Below, one piece after another: positions 1 to 11,815 of a DNA stretch of 64,000 bases. Location of the stretch: NCBI GenBank assembly GCA_963971425.1, contig OZ020516.1:16170593-16234592 (forward strand), given 5' to 3'. Numbering within the stretch: the stretch's first letter is position 1; each line of letters begins with the position of its first letter. A program made the position numbers and the translations under genes. The DNA is from Bryoerythrophyllum caledonicum (lineage: Eukaryota; Streptophyta; Bryopsida; Pottiales; Pottiaceae). Below the pieces are notes generated by a model, which was not told the origin of the DNA, made no database searches, and saw only the letters and a program-made list of their open reading frames with translations.

Positions 1-1494
1 TAAGTCGTAAGCCGGATAACTCCATCCTACGGAATGGAAAAAACTACACATAAGCAAGAATGAAATAAAAATCTTACATCTCCAAACCACTCTAAGCAAT
101 AGAAGATTTAATCACAACACTAAAAAGAATGAAAGAGAATATCCTAAAATACCAATTCTTGTCATGATTTTAAAACACACCAAATACAATTAATTTAATG
201 GATAAAATTGAAGCATTACTTGTTGGGACCGCAAAATAAAGCATAAAGTTGTGCCATAAAAATCCTAAGTCACACTAGATCGAATGATTGAAATATGCCT
301 CATACCCTAAACAATAATCAATCACTTATTGAAGAAAGTAATGTATCACTCAAGAAACTTGAAAATATAAAATTTAAATCCTAGTTCTCAATGACAACAT
401 ACCTAAGCACAAAATATGAACTCAAAAGATCAATCTATGCGGAATGGAAACCATGAAAGAAAATAATATATTTATTATTTGTGTTAGATGGACACAAAGG
501 ATAGCACTTGAGAACACTTAGGGAGGTATAGAAACAAACCCTACACGTGCTCCTGCACACACAAGCTTCACGGGAAGCAATACTCGTCACGGGTATTTCG
601 TAGAGAAATGTGTCGCGACTGACGAGAGGAGCGCACGGGCCACGACACATGCTGGGAGGGGAGGAGGGTTTGTTTGCCAGCCGGTTGGAGTTTCACCACT
701 TGGCTGGCTTGGAGGGATGATTCATCACACGAGCAGCTGCCCCCTTCATCCCACGAGGGAGGATGAGGGGGTCAGTTAACCTTGGGCCAAGTTTGACTAC
801 ATCATCTTATATAAATATAAAAGAAGATCCTATAGTTACATTCTTTAAAAGTTGACATTGGCATTCTTAATGGATTTTTTTGTAATGCCTTGGTCAATTA
901 GGGATTAATGGAGTCATCCCTGAAGTCCTTTTTGAAGAGGACCTGGGGTGATTGACAAGATGAATTTCCTCGTCGAAGAATTAGAACATGAATAAATCTC
1001 ATGGTTTTCTTTCCTACACTGATGAAACGCATCAGTAGCAGTGGCATTTAATCAATATAAACTAATTATAAACTAATTGCTCATTTCCAAGTGGCCCAAG
1101 TCACGTTCTCCGTGTTGTCTTGGTTACTATCAAGAATTGGGGGGGTGTCAAAAGGAGATCATCCCTCCACCTTTGAGATTGCTATATTGTATCCTTTTTG
1201 TTCTTAACCCTTTCAGGCCTAACAATCATGTATGGGTTGTTTTGGCACAAGAACTTGAGTAGCAAGTGCTACAAGCCACCTCAAAGGAAAAAAATATATG
1301 ACGACTTAGAGGTGGAGAAAGCTGGGCATCTATTGAGACCATCGCCACGACAATCAATGGAAGCATTACCAAGTTACAGTGATTTCTATGAAGTGAAATC
1401 GTAGATTCGTGTGGGGAAAAGTACTTGGTGCATAAAAGCCATTTTGCATGATCTAAAACTAATGTAGAATCCCTCTGGCCAAAATACCTCATTG
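1..1494. other. AT-rich intergenic DNA, no gene recognised
   Basis: No reading frame here resembles a known protein. A patch at about 640-790 is richer in G and C than its surroundings and carries purine-rich runs, but I see no gene structure around it. Confidence 0.6.
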
Positions 1495-2310
1495 GCCTAG
1501 AACGCTAAGCCTTAATTGCCCACGAGACCCAAAATAGCACTCTGGAGGTGTTAAAACTTAATTTTCATGAAATCCATGAAGGATTAGGATGTGAAATGTG
1601 ATGTTCAGATTTGCACACACATTACATGAACCTTCTCCAAAAACAAGATCATGATTTGGAGTGATTGAACTCTTGGAAAAGCTAGGAATCCAACACAAAA
1701 TACATCAAATACACTAAAATACAATGAATACCATGCCGCATACCATGTTGTATTTCATACACATGCAAAATGATTTTGGTCTTAAATTTTGATTGGAATT
1801 TGTCTTTCAAAGATTCTTCATTGTTTTGTGATTGTTGATCTCTTTCATCGCATACAAACTTTATATTTAATTCATACAAGTTTGGAACATTTGTGTATAC
1901 AATCAAGTAGACAAAAGCAATAAAATCATCAATAATCATGTGTAAATATTTTTCTTCAAAAATAACATGTCAATGCAAAGCTATCAACCTAGTGCACATG
2001 TAAACCTCTTTTATTCAAAGTACAAAAATTCTTGCAAGAATCTATTGATGGATAAAGTAGCATACCCTCCAAAGTTCACAATTTTAAGTACCAATATACA
2101 CTAACTTTGAACACTACAATCTATTCCATCAACCATTGGATGTTGTGCAAATTTTGCCCAAAGATTGAATCATGGGTTAAGTTCAATTTTGTAAGGTTGG
2201 ATATTAATATTAGACATTCTATTTCCATTAGAGTTTGTTTAAATAAAATATCAGCACATATCTTAGTTTCGGAGAAACATGACTTGGGTGCTCAAGGATT
2301 AAGAATGATG
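1495..2310. repeat. Left arm of an 0.8-kb inverted dispersed repeat
   Basis: This stretch recurs in reverse complement at about 9712-10510. Shared landmarks are the segment reading GATTCTTGCAAGAAT-like / TCCATCAATAG around 2035-2060 (9960-9990 in the other arm), and CCATTGGATGTTGTGCA at 2134 (reverse complement near 9870-9890). The inner end carries GGATTAAGAAT; the other arm has TTAACCCTTTGGTGCC there, so the family may also be bounded by TTAA. No coding capacity is visible. The two arms flank the old LINE copy. Confidence 0.7.
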
Positions 2311-2397
2311 AAGCTAATCTAGGTTGTTTATCATAACCGGTGCTACTTTTGGAATAGTGTGGGTGATGTGTGCACCATTCACGTGTGATGGTTGGTG

Positions 2398-2478
2398 GTG
2401 GACATGGATTCAATGGTGAAACAAACAGACACTTTATTCACTCCGGCCCCCCTTCGGGAACCGGAGTTCTTCTTCTAC
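2398..2478 (+). mobile_element. 81-bp LINE 3'-end copy with 12-bp target duplication
   Basis: The segment matches only the last about 80 bp of the LINE found at 35183-48507. It includes the terminal hairpin (2441-2466) and ends in a TTC-rich tail. It is flanked by perfect direct repeats TGATGGTTGGTG at 2386-2397 and 2479-2490, the mark of target-primed reverse transcription. It begins at GGACATGG, almost the same point as the minus-strand copy at 10808-10892. Confidence 0.8.
2441..2466 (+). other. LINE 3' terminal hairpin (short + copy)
   Basis: CTCCGG pairs with CCGGAG around a C-rich/G-rich inner stem. It is homologous in position to the hairpins at 2998-3022, 10821-10846 and 35195-35222. 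Confidence 0.7.
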
Positions 2479-2490
2479 TGATGGTTGGTG

Positions 2491-2969
2491 AACAAATGAT
2501 CATTTGAATAAATAAATGAACTTGGAAATTGATAGCATTGCTTTTCAAAGGTAGTGTTAATTTGAGCTCAGGCGTTGTACATACTTATCATTACTCCAAA
2601 ACTAAATAGAAGCACGTACTTGGGGTCCAGAAATACTTCAAACTTTTTCTTCCAATGTGAAAACTGAACAAAGACAATATACTCTGAAAGGCTTCTGTAG
2701 GTTAAAAATGCAACATTTCACAAGCCGTATTTGAAAGGAAGTAGAGTCTAATTTTCAGTATTCTGTAATTGATTAACTTTACAAAATTGTAGTATCATAC
2801 AATGATGTTGAAAAAAACATAACATAGTTTCAACCATACGGTGCTGCCACCATTCGCTAAAATAATCGTTTGTTTTCTGTTGGGCATACTTCTAAGAAAG
2901 GTTTACAGTAGCTCCAGAGATATTGAATACCGTATCGATTGAATAGTTTGCACCATTTCCTCCTTATTT
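2491..2969. other. Intergenic, nothing recognised
   Basis: AT-rich sequence between the short LINE copy and the target duplication of the long LINE copy. I see no gene or repeat that also occurs elsewhere in the window. Confidence 0.5.
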
Positions 2970-2997
2970 CATGACACAACAAAGAGAAGAAGAAGAA

Positions 2998-3022
2998 CTC
3001 CAGTTTCCTAAGGGGGCTGGAG
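2998..3022 (-). other. LINE 3' terminal hairpin (old copy)
   Basis: CTCCAG pairs with CTGGAG. Relative to the full-length copy (CGCCGG/CCGGCG) both sides of the stem have changed together, which suggests the structure was selected. Confidence 0.7.
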
Positions 3023-3190
3023 TGAATAAAGTGACTATTTGTTTCACCACCAAATCAATGTCCACGAGACATAGGTTTAGTAGTATGGAACTACTTCTCC
3101 CTCTCAAGGATAGACACTATATAACCAGTAACTAGTAACTAAGGACCAAAGACCAATAAGAGCCACAAGGCTCAAATCGAAGAGATGAGA

Positions 3191-4751
3191 CACTGACTCC
3201 AAAAACTGAGTCTATGTAAGAAACACACAACTTCAAATGACAATGCCACAAACAGAGATGATCAAAATCAAAAGCTATTGAAAACAACATTATAGAGAAT
3301 AAAGTACCATGATGAAAAAAGATGATTTCAATTACAACAAAGTAAAGAAAAACCTTGAAACAAAGTATGTACATAGACTCGGTTTTTGCACTACACCTGG
3401 AAAGTCACTTAAAATTTTGTCCACCGCCCTTTTGCAGCCAAAATAGTTGCAATTTGATCAGGCATGCTAGCATACAATCTCTTACACTCTTCTACACTAA
3501 TAGAAAAGAAAAATTCTTGCACTCGCTCCCATAATTGAAGAATACCATTAGGAGGAGTAGAATAGGAATTCAATCATCGTTTGAGTGAAGCCCATACATT
3601 TTCAAAAGGATTTGGTGAGGGGACTGTGCAAGCCACTCTAAGACACAAGATGATTTCCTTGTAAACCAATCTGAAACAATCTTTGCTGAATAAACACTAG
3701 CATTGTCGTGTTGGAAAATAACTTCCTCAACAATAAACTCCAAATCCCGCAATGTAGAATACAAATTTTGCTCTAAAATCCCAATGTAGCCTCTAGCATT
3801 TAAACACCCTTGTATATTGTGCAATGCCCCAAATCCTTCACAAGTCAAACAACTCCAAAGCGTAATGCCGCCTCCACCATGTTTGACAGTTTGGTTGACA
3901 GCACATACATGAATGTTTTCTTTGTCTTCAATCCAACACCAAGCTCTTCCATCTGAGCTAATACGACATATCGTGGTTTCATCACTAAATACCACCCGCT
4001 CGCAATCACTCACTGTCCAATCTTTGTGATTTTGAGCAAATTGAAACCTTGCTTTGATGTTCTTCTCACTTGAAAAAGGCTTCTCAATTTTTCTAGAAGA
4101 AGACAATCCTTGTTCTCTCAAGGCATTCTTCAAGGTATTATCACACATTTCTATACATGTCTCTCTTCTGAGCACTTTTCAACCTCTGTTACAGTTTCTA
4201 AACCTCCAACAATTACTAAATACCGCTTCTCCCGCTTTGTAAGGACTTTAGGACGACCTCCTTTAGACAAGTCTAAGTTGTGACAGTGACGCTTTTTCAC
4301 TCTCTTAACGGTAGATTGTAATGAATCCAAGCTTCTTGCAATCTTTCTACTGCTATTTCCTTTTTTTACCAAAGCTACAATATTTTCTTCTTTGTCTATA
4401 GAAATCAGCCTCATCCTTTGTTACAACTTCTACAAATCACAAGAAGTGTACAAGACAATCTAGTACAAACCCAAGAAAAAAATTATCAAATTTCATGAAG
4501 AAACAAGAACAAACAAGTTACCAAAGAAGGTAGCAAGAAAGGCCTCAAAAACTGAGTCTATGCACTCTCGAAGCTTTCCACTCTGTCACTTAAACCTTTT
4601 AGAAGATGATGATGTCATCATGACATCATGTCAAAGTCAACTTGAGGTTCTTCTTCATATGTATTCTACATCCACTAAAAATCTTTTTTTTTTTTCCAAG
4701 TGGCTTTGAAAGTGCTTGTCCATAACATTGACTCAGTTTTTGGAGTGACTG
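3191..4751 (-). mobile_element. Tc1/mariner (DD34E) DNA transposon inserted in the LINE
   Basis: The element is about 1.56 kb. Its outer ends are CACTGACTCCAAAAACTGAG on the left and, reverse complemented, CAGTCACTCCAAAAACTGAG on the right. The right flank is TA (4752-4753); the left flanking dinucleotide has decayed to GA. LINE sequence continues on both sides, so this is an insertion into the older LINE copy. Each end also has an inner, oppositely oriented copy of the same motif (CATAGACTCGGTTTTT at 3372-3387; AAAAACTGAGTCTATG at 4547-4562), giving two palindromic ends of about 200 bp. A decayed transposase lies between them on the minus strand. Confidence 0.85.
3400..4414 (-). pseudogene. 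Tc1-like transposase (DD34E), frameshifted
   Basis: The reading starts at ATG 4414. The N-terminal part (4414-4151) has a helix-turn-helix pattern (NSSRKIARSLDSLQSTVKRV) followed by a GGRPKVLT linker, as in Tc1 transposases. A second frame (4175-3570) carries the DDE core: VVFSDET with the first Asp, IFQHDNASVYSAK with the second Asp, then WLAQSP. The NPFEN motif with the catalytic Glu follows in a third frame near 3600, 34 residues after the second Asp, so the type is DD34E. At least two frameshifts and an in-frame stop make it inactive. In a live element this enzyme cuts at the terminal repeats and inserts at TA. Tc1 elements are common in animals and fungi and rarely reported in green plants, so transfer is possible; that is inference. 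Confidence 0.85.
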
Positions 4752-5149
4752 TATGTGTAGGTTAAATGTGTCCTTTCGAGAGGTTTTAAGGGGTATCATT
4801 CAATTCTCGGAGAAATTGATTCTTTTCATTTGTGTAGGAGTATGGACATCGCATGTTGGATAGTAATGGTGTTAATTTGTATGAATGTCTTTTTAACTGG
4901 ATTAATAGGAATATTGAATGTTTTTCCAAGACTTTTCATAGAGGAGAGAAAGATAGTAGCTCTAGCTCCAATGGCAATGATAATAAGGGGGTCAATGTCA
5001 TTGATAAGTGGTCGGTATTTATTAATTTTGTTTTTAATTGTTCATGGGGAAAATTTATCATTACCGTATTTGAAATCAATAAATTGGATAATAAGATTTG
5101 TATTTATGTGGTCAAGAGGGGGGTCTTTATATGGTAGTCCTTTGACGCA

Positions 5150-8100
5150 TAGTATGTCTTGTTTAAATCCAGCATTACATTGACATCTCTAGGTTCCACA
5201 TGTGCATGGAAGTAGCCATGAAGGGACATTGTTTTCTTGAGGATTGTTGATAAAGGTTCCGGCATTCACAAGTATAAAGCACCTGGATTTATTTGAGTCT
5301 CCAATTAGTTTTTGGATTTTCCATACTGCTTCGTTGTGTCTTTTGACAATTAGGGAGTGAATGTGATGGTTTTGGCATTTGAAGAGTATGTGTAGCCATG
5401 TGTCCGGGTCCGTGGAGGTGCATATTGGGCATGTTATGGATGGAAATCGTTCTATTTCAGTGAAGAGTTGTTTGCGGACATTTCCCATATATTTTCAAGA
5501 ATAAAATTTGATAAAGCATATTTTTTGTGGGTTTGTAACTGTGGGATTTTCTCAAAAGTTTGTAGAGAGTTCGTTGTCAATGTTATTGTTACCGGTCCAT
5601 TTGTCCATGTTGGGGAATTTTTTTGAGATTAAATCAAGGTTGTTAACCCCTAAATTTCTTTGACAATTTCACACCAAAAACACTTCAAAGTTGCTTGTCT
5701 TAGTGCAACAAGTAAGTACGAAACCAAAAACTATTACTCCTAGTTTTAACCATAGGATCTCAAGTCAGACTTTTTAAGTAACTTACATAAAAAATTCATA
5801 AGTTTGACTGCACAAATTGTAATATTATTGTGTTTGAAGTGGAGAAAAGGGTCCACTTTCTTCCCTGCGTTTTGTGGATCTGCAAACTTTGATTTTGCTT
5901 GGTGTCAAATTTTTGCACTACACAAGGTCTAAATTAATTTCCATCATGTTAAGCATGATATTAGTTCCTTGTATTCCAATTTCTAGAGCTAGAGAATGGA
6001 TGTAATATATTCAAAAAAATTGTGCAAGGAGTGGAGATTCAAAAATTGTCAATTTGCGTAATATGTTCTTGTGAACTTATTATGTTTTAGAATGAGAATC
6101 CGAATGGTCAATAAGAAGGTTTACACCACATATTGTTGCGGAAGAAATAAAAAGTAAAAAATATGATGATCTTGATTAATTTAGACCAAATTTTTGCACT
6201 ACACAAGGTCTAAATTAATCTTGCCGGCTCTTCCCATTTGAACTTCAAAACCCTATAACTTTTTCATAAAATGCTCGATTTAGGAAAAAAATGGACTCAC
6301 ACAAAGTTTTTAGTAATTTTCATTTACATTAAAAATATTAAAAAAATATATTAGAAAATTACACCATAGGAACCTGCCCGAACCTTCTAGAGCCCCCCGA
6401 GGGGACTCTTGGAAATTTAGAGGTAAATTAGATCTTGTTTTTTGAGATATTTGTCCAAAAATCTAATGGGGCTTTTCTCCAGAGTGTCTTCTACAGAAGA
6501 CCAACTATCTCTTTGGAGGTAGTATGGGGTAGCGTGGGCATATTTGTGCGGGTGTTCGGCATTTCTATTACATTTATCTAGTCCTTCTTAAGCTAGTTTT
6601 CCCGCTTCTTCGTTTCCCTCTATATTGACATGTGCTCTAACTTTATGGAGGGTTGTAGTTTGTGTGCAACTTCAAAGCATTTGAACTATTATTAGATGTA
6701 AATATGGCTTGGTTGGGGTGGCTATTGTAGAGGGTAGGGTGTGTTATTTGTGTGTTTTATATATGTGAAACGTTTATACGATATGTAAAGATGTATGCGG
6801 GTTCATTAATGTATTGTGTAGTGATAATTTGGAGGGTTTTATGTCGGGCCATCATTTCAGCTCTGAGGATATTCTAAAGTCCATGTAGTCTTTTGGATAT
6901 TTTTATTTCTTTGGTGGAGTTGTATATGCCATATCATGCTTTTTCTCTATGCCAATGTCCGGGGCTAACTTTTGTTGATTCTTTGAAATAACCATCTATG
7001 TAGTAGCTATAAGTGGGGTCAAATTTTAATGGAATATGGTCTCAATATGTGGGGACGCGAGGTGGTGAGGTGAGGTAGGGAGGGTGTAGGTGGGTCTATT
7101 TTGGAATATAGTTGATGTATGTTCATATTGTTTGTTATAGAGGTGAATGTGGCAAGTTGTTCCGTGGTGCCAATTTTATTGTTTTGATGGTGTATGCATA
7201 GTATTTGTATTGTGGATGGCTCTAGTCTTTGTTTATTTCTTAGTTTGGGAGGTAACGTGGGTTCTTCGTATCGTACTGAATTTGCTTCCAATAATGGGAT
7301 GATGTGAGAATTTGGGATAGGTGTGAATGTGCGTTAAAGTTTTGATACCAGCTATTGTCATGTGTAATAATAATAGTGAAAGTATATTTTGGATCAATTT
7401 TGGCCGCAAGTCTAGCCCAATGTATTGCTTGTTGTCATTCTTCCATATTGTGGGGGTGTGCAACACCATTTCCGATCCATTTGTAGTCAAAGGCGTTTTA
7501 TAGTGAGACAATTTTTTTATCTCTTTCGAAAGGTGAATAAAACTAATTGCGTTGGATGGAGCATGTAGTGGAGGATGAAAAGTACAAGTATTGGATGTTG
7601 AAGGATGAGATTAGTGAGTCTAGGATGGGCGTGGGTAATGTGAATTGTGCAAGTTTTAGGGGGTCATTTTTTGGGATGCGGTATTTATATCTTTGGTATA
7701 GCCAAACTATTTCAATTTCAAATGGTTGGATTATTTTCTTTATGTTTGTCGGAGTTTGTAATTTTTTTTGGTATTGGTTCCATAGCTATTGGAGTCTAGT
7801 GGCGGGAATAGTGATTAGATGCCTTTCGTTGTCTTTGTATATATGTGCGTGGTTTTTATAGAGTTTGATTATATTGCTTGATATGAGTGTCTTTTTTGGG
7901 GTTGCAATTGGTTGTGTGGATGTTGAGGAGGGGAATGATTATGGGTGGGATGACGTATCTTGAGTCACAAGATTGTTTTTGGGGGTGGTGTGCTTGAATG
8001 ATTTCTAAGTATAATTCATTTTGGGTCACTTTGATAACATTGTGTTAATTGTACGGAGTTATGAGTAGAGGTGTTTTGGTTATGCCATGGAAGAGGTTCC

Positions 8101-9700
8101 GTAGAGGTAACCATTTGTTGCAGGTATTGTTATTGTGTTGCCATTGTCATAAATATTTAGTATCCTTCTTTATAATTTTGTTTGAGTTAACATGTTTTCT
8201 ATGCTTATGGTCAATAACAAGATTTATGGGATATGTGGACGGGTTTTTAAGGATGTGTGTTGGAGGGAGAGGAAGAGATGTGTGCGGTGGGCTGGGGGGA
8301 TGAATTGGTGGGGGTTGTTTTTGGATGGGTGTTATTGTTGGTGGTGACATATTTGTCTCTAAGTATCTAGGGGCTCGGGTGTGTAGAGCATGGTGATGCG
8401 CATGTATTAGGGCATGGGAGGTGACAAAATAGTTGTCGGGCAATATCAAGAGAGTTCTTTACTAGTTTGAATGGTGTAGTATGAAATGTTTTGAAGTCAT
8501 CGTGGTTCATATTGTCTGTTCCATTTGGTAATGTAAGTTGTTTTAAGTCGGCAATGTTTACCAATAATATTTTTTGCAAGAGTTTTTGGGAAAGGTGGTG
8601 GTTAATTTTGGTGTCATTATGGATTTCTTGTAGCCACATTTGCTACAGAGATGAAGGTTCTAAAAGAAAAACCGTGAGTGTGCTTTCAAGGTAAATTTGT
8701 GCTTTGTTTTTTAGTGAAAAAATTGTTCGGGTGATTGGCGATACAATGCAATTAGCTTTGTTTATTCTAGGAATGTTATTAGCACCACCATATTTTGCAA
8801 GGATAGAGTGGGTGAGCCCTTTATAAATCTTTCCAAGTCTACCTTTGTTGTTGAGTGCGTTTTGAAGTTGTTTACCTATATATCGAAGGTAATCATTTGT
8901 AAGGTAAATAGCTTCTAATCCAAATAAATGTTGTCGGGGTTGGGTTATGACACTTGACATACATTTTGCGAGGTCACAAATGGATTTTTGTATGACTATG
9001 ATTTGTTGTCTAATTTTTTATGGCGGGCATAGAATATGGGACTGCATAGAAACTATATGCTACTCCGGATCTAAGTACTGTGTCTACCATTGTTATTTTT
9101 TTGTTTCATAGTGGCCGGACGTGTTATTAGCTCTTTGCATTGTTTAGTGAGTTTGTTGGTAGTGGGGTGAATTTGTATCCTCCATTTTAGTGAGGGGACA
9201 AATGCTTTGATTGCGGTGGGGCTTATTTTGGCATCTTGTGGCAACACATTTTTGGGTGCCAACATCCCTACCAAACCACTCACAGAATTGTTGATGATAT
9301 TAAACTGGATTTGCATTGGTTGTAGTTTTTTTGTTATAGCGCCAAGGTTATCGGCGTAAGCACCCAAGTTTTTAGTGACTTGTGATATTCCAAAGGTGTA
9401 GCCGTTATCATCCCTTTGCACCCATCTTCGTAGTGGTTCTAAGAAGATAATGAATAGATATGGGCTTAGTTCCACGTTCAATGGAGATGGGTCGGCTTGT
9501 TCCAAAATATTCTCCAACGTATGAGCTAGAAGAGTGGGAGTATATGTTTCCAACTAGTGTCACTGCGTCTGTAGGATATCCTAGGACAAACATAATTGCA
9601 AGTAATCTAGCATGGTCAATAGAGCCAAATGCGTTTTTGAAATCAATGTATAAAATATATGTCTTGGTTTGTAAATCATGCGTTTTTGTGTGCGGCTATT
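5150..9700 (-). pseudogene. Remnant of LINE ORF2 (RT, post-RT region, RNase H side, CCHC knuckle)
   Basis: Recognisable pieces on the minus strand include the C-terminal zinc-knuckle segment at 5189-5488 (CPICTSTDPDTWLHILFKC), which reads through into KSRCFILVNAG without the stop seen in the full-length copy. The post-RT/RNase H linker is at about 7019-7511 and still has the AHPHN motif. RT pieces are at 8367-9593, including the YADN box in 9071-9553. Frames change repeatedly, so this is not functional. Its value is comparative. Confidence 0.85.
5643..6427. mobile_element. TTAA-bounded non-autonomous element, family B (copy in the LINE)
   Basis: It begins TTAACCCCTAAA at 5643 and ends in a degraded GAGGTAAATTA near 6427. 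LINE sequence resumes on the far side (AGGTT before, TTAGATCTTGTTTTTTGAG after), so it is an insertion. Internal landmarks shared with 29839-30779 and 56229-57171 are CACCAAAAACACTTCAAA and the phrase around TCTGCAAACTTTGATTTTGCTTGG. There are no open frames of note. Confidence 0.75.
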
Positions 9701-9711
9701 CCATGACACAA

Positions 9712-10510
9712 AAATTCTTTAACCCTTTGGTGCCATATCATGCATCTCCAAAACCAAGATATGTGCAGATATTTTGTTTTTGAACTAAATTTGATGAAAA
9801 TACAACGTCTAATATTAGTATCAAACCTTACAAAATTGCACTCAATCCATGACCTGAACTTTGGGCAAAATCTGCACAACATCCAATGGTTGATGGAATA
9901 GATTATAGTGTATAAAAATAGTGTACATTGGTACTTAAAATTGTGAACTTTGGAGGGTATGCTACTTTATCCATCAATAGATTCTTGCAAGAATTTTTTT
10001 ACCTTGAATAAAAGAGGTTCACGTGTGCACTAGGTTGATAGCTTCGCATTGACATATTATATTTGAAGAAAAATATTTACACATGATTATTGATGATTAT
10101 ATTGCTTTTGTCTACTTGATTGTATACACAAATGTTCCAAACTTATTCAAATCAAATATGAAGTTTTGTATGCGATGAAAGAGATCCGCAATCACAAAAC
10201 AATGAAGAATCTTTGAAAGACAAATTCCAATCAAAATTTAAGACCAAAATCATTTTGCATGTGTATGAAATACAACATGGTATGCGCCATGGTATTCATT
10301 GTATTTTAGTGTATTTGATGTATTTTGTGTTGGATTCCTAGCTTTTCCAAGAGTTTAATCACTCCAAATCATGATCTTGGTTTTGAAGAGTGTTCAAGTA
10401 ATATATGCGCAAATTGAACTTCAAATTTCACATCATCACATCCTAATTCTTAATGGATTTCATAAAAATTTAGTGTTGCCCATAATTGGCCTAATTCTGC
10501 CACTAAGTAC
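9712..10510. repeat. Right arm of the inverted dispersed repeat
   Basis: Reverse complement of 1495-2310. It starts with TTAACCCTTTGGTGCC at 9719, right behind the LINE target duplication. Similarity runs through the CAATAGATTCTTGCAAGAA region (9975) to about 10510, where AATTGGCC/AGGCCAATT-type matches fade. Confidence 0.7.
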
Positions 10511-10796
10511 CTCCCATTGGCGCCGACCAAAAGTTAGGGGTCTATGACCATTGATTAGACTTAATTTGGAGGTGACAAAGAGTAAATGGGTGGAAATGGG
10601 CCGGATATCGGGTGGAGTTGGGACCAAATATAGAGTGGCCGTGATGGGCATGACTACCTTACTTGCTATGAGATGCAATAAATATTTTTGCCATCAAAGC
10701 ATCACAAGTGTCTCAAAGAGCTCAACAATCAAATGATCCATTTTCAAACATGTGACAACTCATTTTTACTAAGTGCAATCATATTTTCTAATTTGT
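10511..10796. other. Intergenic, nothing recognised
   Basis: Mixed-composition sequence between the inverted-repeat arm and the short LINE copy. No gene is supported. Confidence 0.4.
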
Positions 10797-10807
10797 GACA
10801 TTTCTTC

Positions 10808-10892
10808 TTCTCCAGAAGAACTCCGGTCCCCAAGAGGGGGGCCGACATAAATAAAGTGTTTGTTTGTTCCACCACATAGTCCATGTCCATTG
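10808..10892 (-). mobile_element. 85-bp LINE 3'-end copy with 11-bp target duplication
   Basis: Contains only the LINE 3' end with the hairpin at 10821-10846 and a TTC-rich tail. Direct repeats GACATTTCTTC flank it at 10797-10807 and 10893-10903. Its 5' boundary (GGACATGGA side) lies at nearly the same LINE position as in the 2398-2478 copy. Confidence 0.78.
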
Positions 10893-10979
10893 GACATTTC
10901 TTCATTATTGATTGGTGGAGATTGATCACTACTAGCAGTTTGAAAAGTTGCTATTATTTTGGAAGGAAGTTGATTCAAA

Positions 10980-11815
10980 TTAAATCCCAAAGGACCAATG
11001 TTCCCACTAAGGACACCTTGAGTTCAAGTGGGGTCCCACAATCGCAAATCTAAGCATGATTTTTTGAGATTTTTTCATTGAATGGGCAACTTTTTATTTG
11101 CTTCTTGTGGACATAATGTTTGTAGAAATCCGACTATGGTTCAAAAGTTACAAACATTTTTGAGTAACGTATCCAAATAATGCAGCGGTTTATTGTGACA
11201 TTTAACAAATAGTGTAGCCAAAAATTTAGTTAATTCTAAATTCAATAGAAATTTTAGTTTTTGTCCATTTGAAAAAAATAAATCTTCTCAGAAAGGGAAT
11301 AGAAATCTTCTTAGAAAGGGAATGGAAATCTTTGCATCTACCATACAAATTCTAAATTTCAAAGATATGAGAAGAATATGATGTATGCAAAACTTGAAAT
11401 GTATTGCTGATTCTCAACACAAATTAGTTACATAATAAGATTTTAAAGGACGTTCCCTACCCCTCTTCTACTTCTAAACCTTGGTGCGCATGTGCCTACT
11501 ATGATCTTTTTAAGTTCAAATTAGAAAATCACATACTGTAGTGCAAAAAATTGCCATGGAAGGTGGTCAAAATTTGTTGAAGGTGTTTAGTATGACCTCA
11601 AATTTTTTTTATATCTCACTTCAAAAGCTAATATCATTCAATCAGTGCGGCCAAACTGGACAAAAACTTACCACATTTATACAATCCTAGTAGGAGATCC
11701 TATGGTTAGATATGTAAAAATTGTGTTTATTTTCATTTTGTGTTGAATGCATTGAAACTTGTAGTTTGTAGTGAGTTTGGATGCTAAAATGCCATGGTCC
11801 TTTAGGGATAAAGGG
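10980..11815. mobile_element. TTAA-bounded non-autonomous element, family A
   Basis: The left end reads TTAAATCCCAAAGGACC (10980) and the right end GGTCCTTTAGGGATAA (about 11796-11813), matching the terminal repeats of the copies at 29627-32180 and 31151-31965. The internal phrases GTGCGGCCAAACT and CATTGAAACTTGTAG near the right end are shared. No coding capacity. Confidence 0.8.

Larger units (their letters stand above)
2980..9701 (-). mobile_element. Old LINE copy, 5'-truncated in the RT domain, with two later insertions
   Basis: Minus-strand copy of the same LINE family as 35183-48507. It has the 3' hairpin and TTC tail at its 3' end (2980-3022), then degraded RNase H/C-terminal, post-RT and RT segments up to about 9701, where it is cut within the RT domain. 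Direct repeats CATGACACAA at 2970-2979 and 9702-9711 bound it. A Tc1-type transposon (3191-4751) and a TTAA element (5643-6427) interrupt it; without them it is about 4.4 kb. It is clearly older than the full-length copy: the RT box reads YADN rather than YADD, and many stops and frameshifts are present. It is useful as an outgroup for judging which breaks in the other copy are private. Confidence 0.88.
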
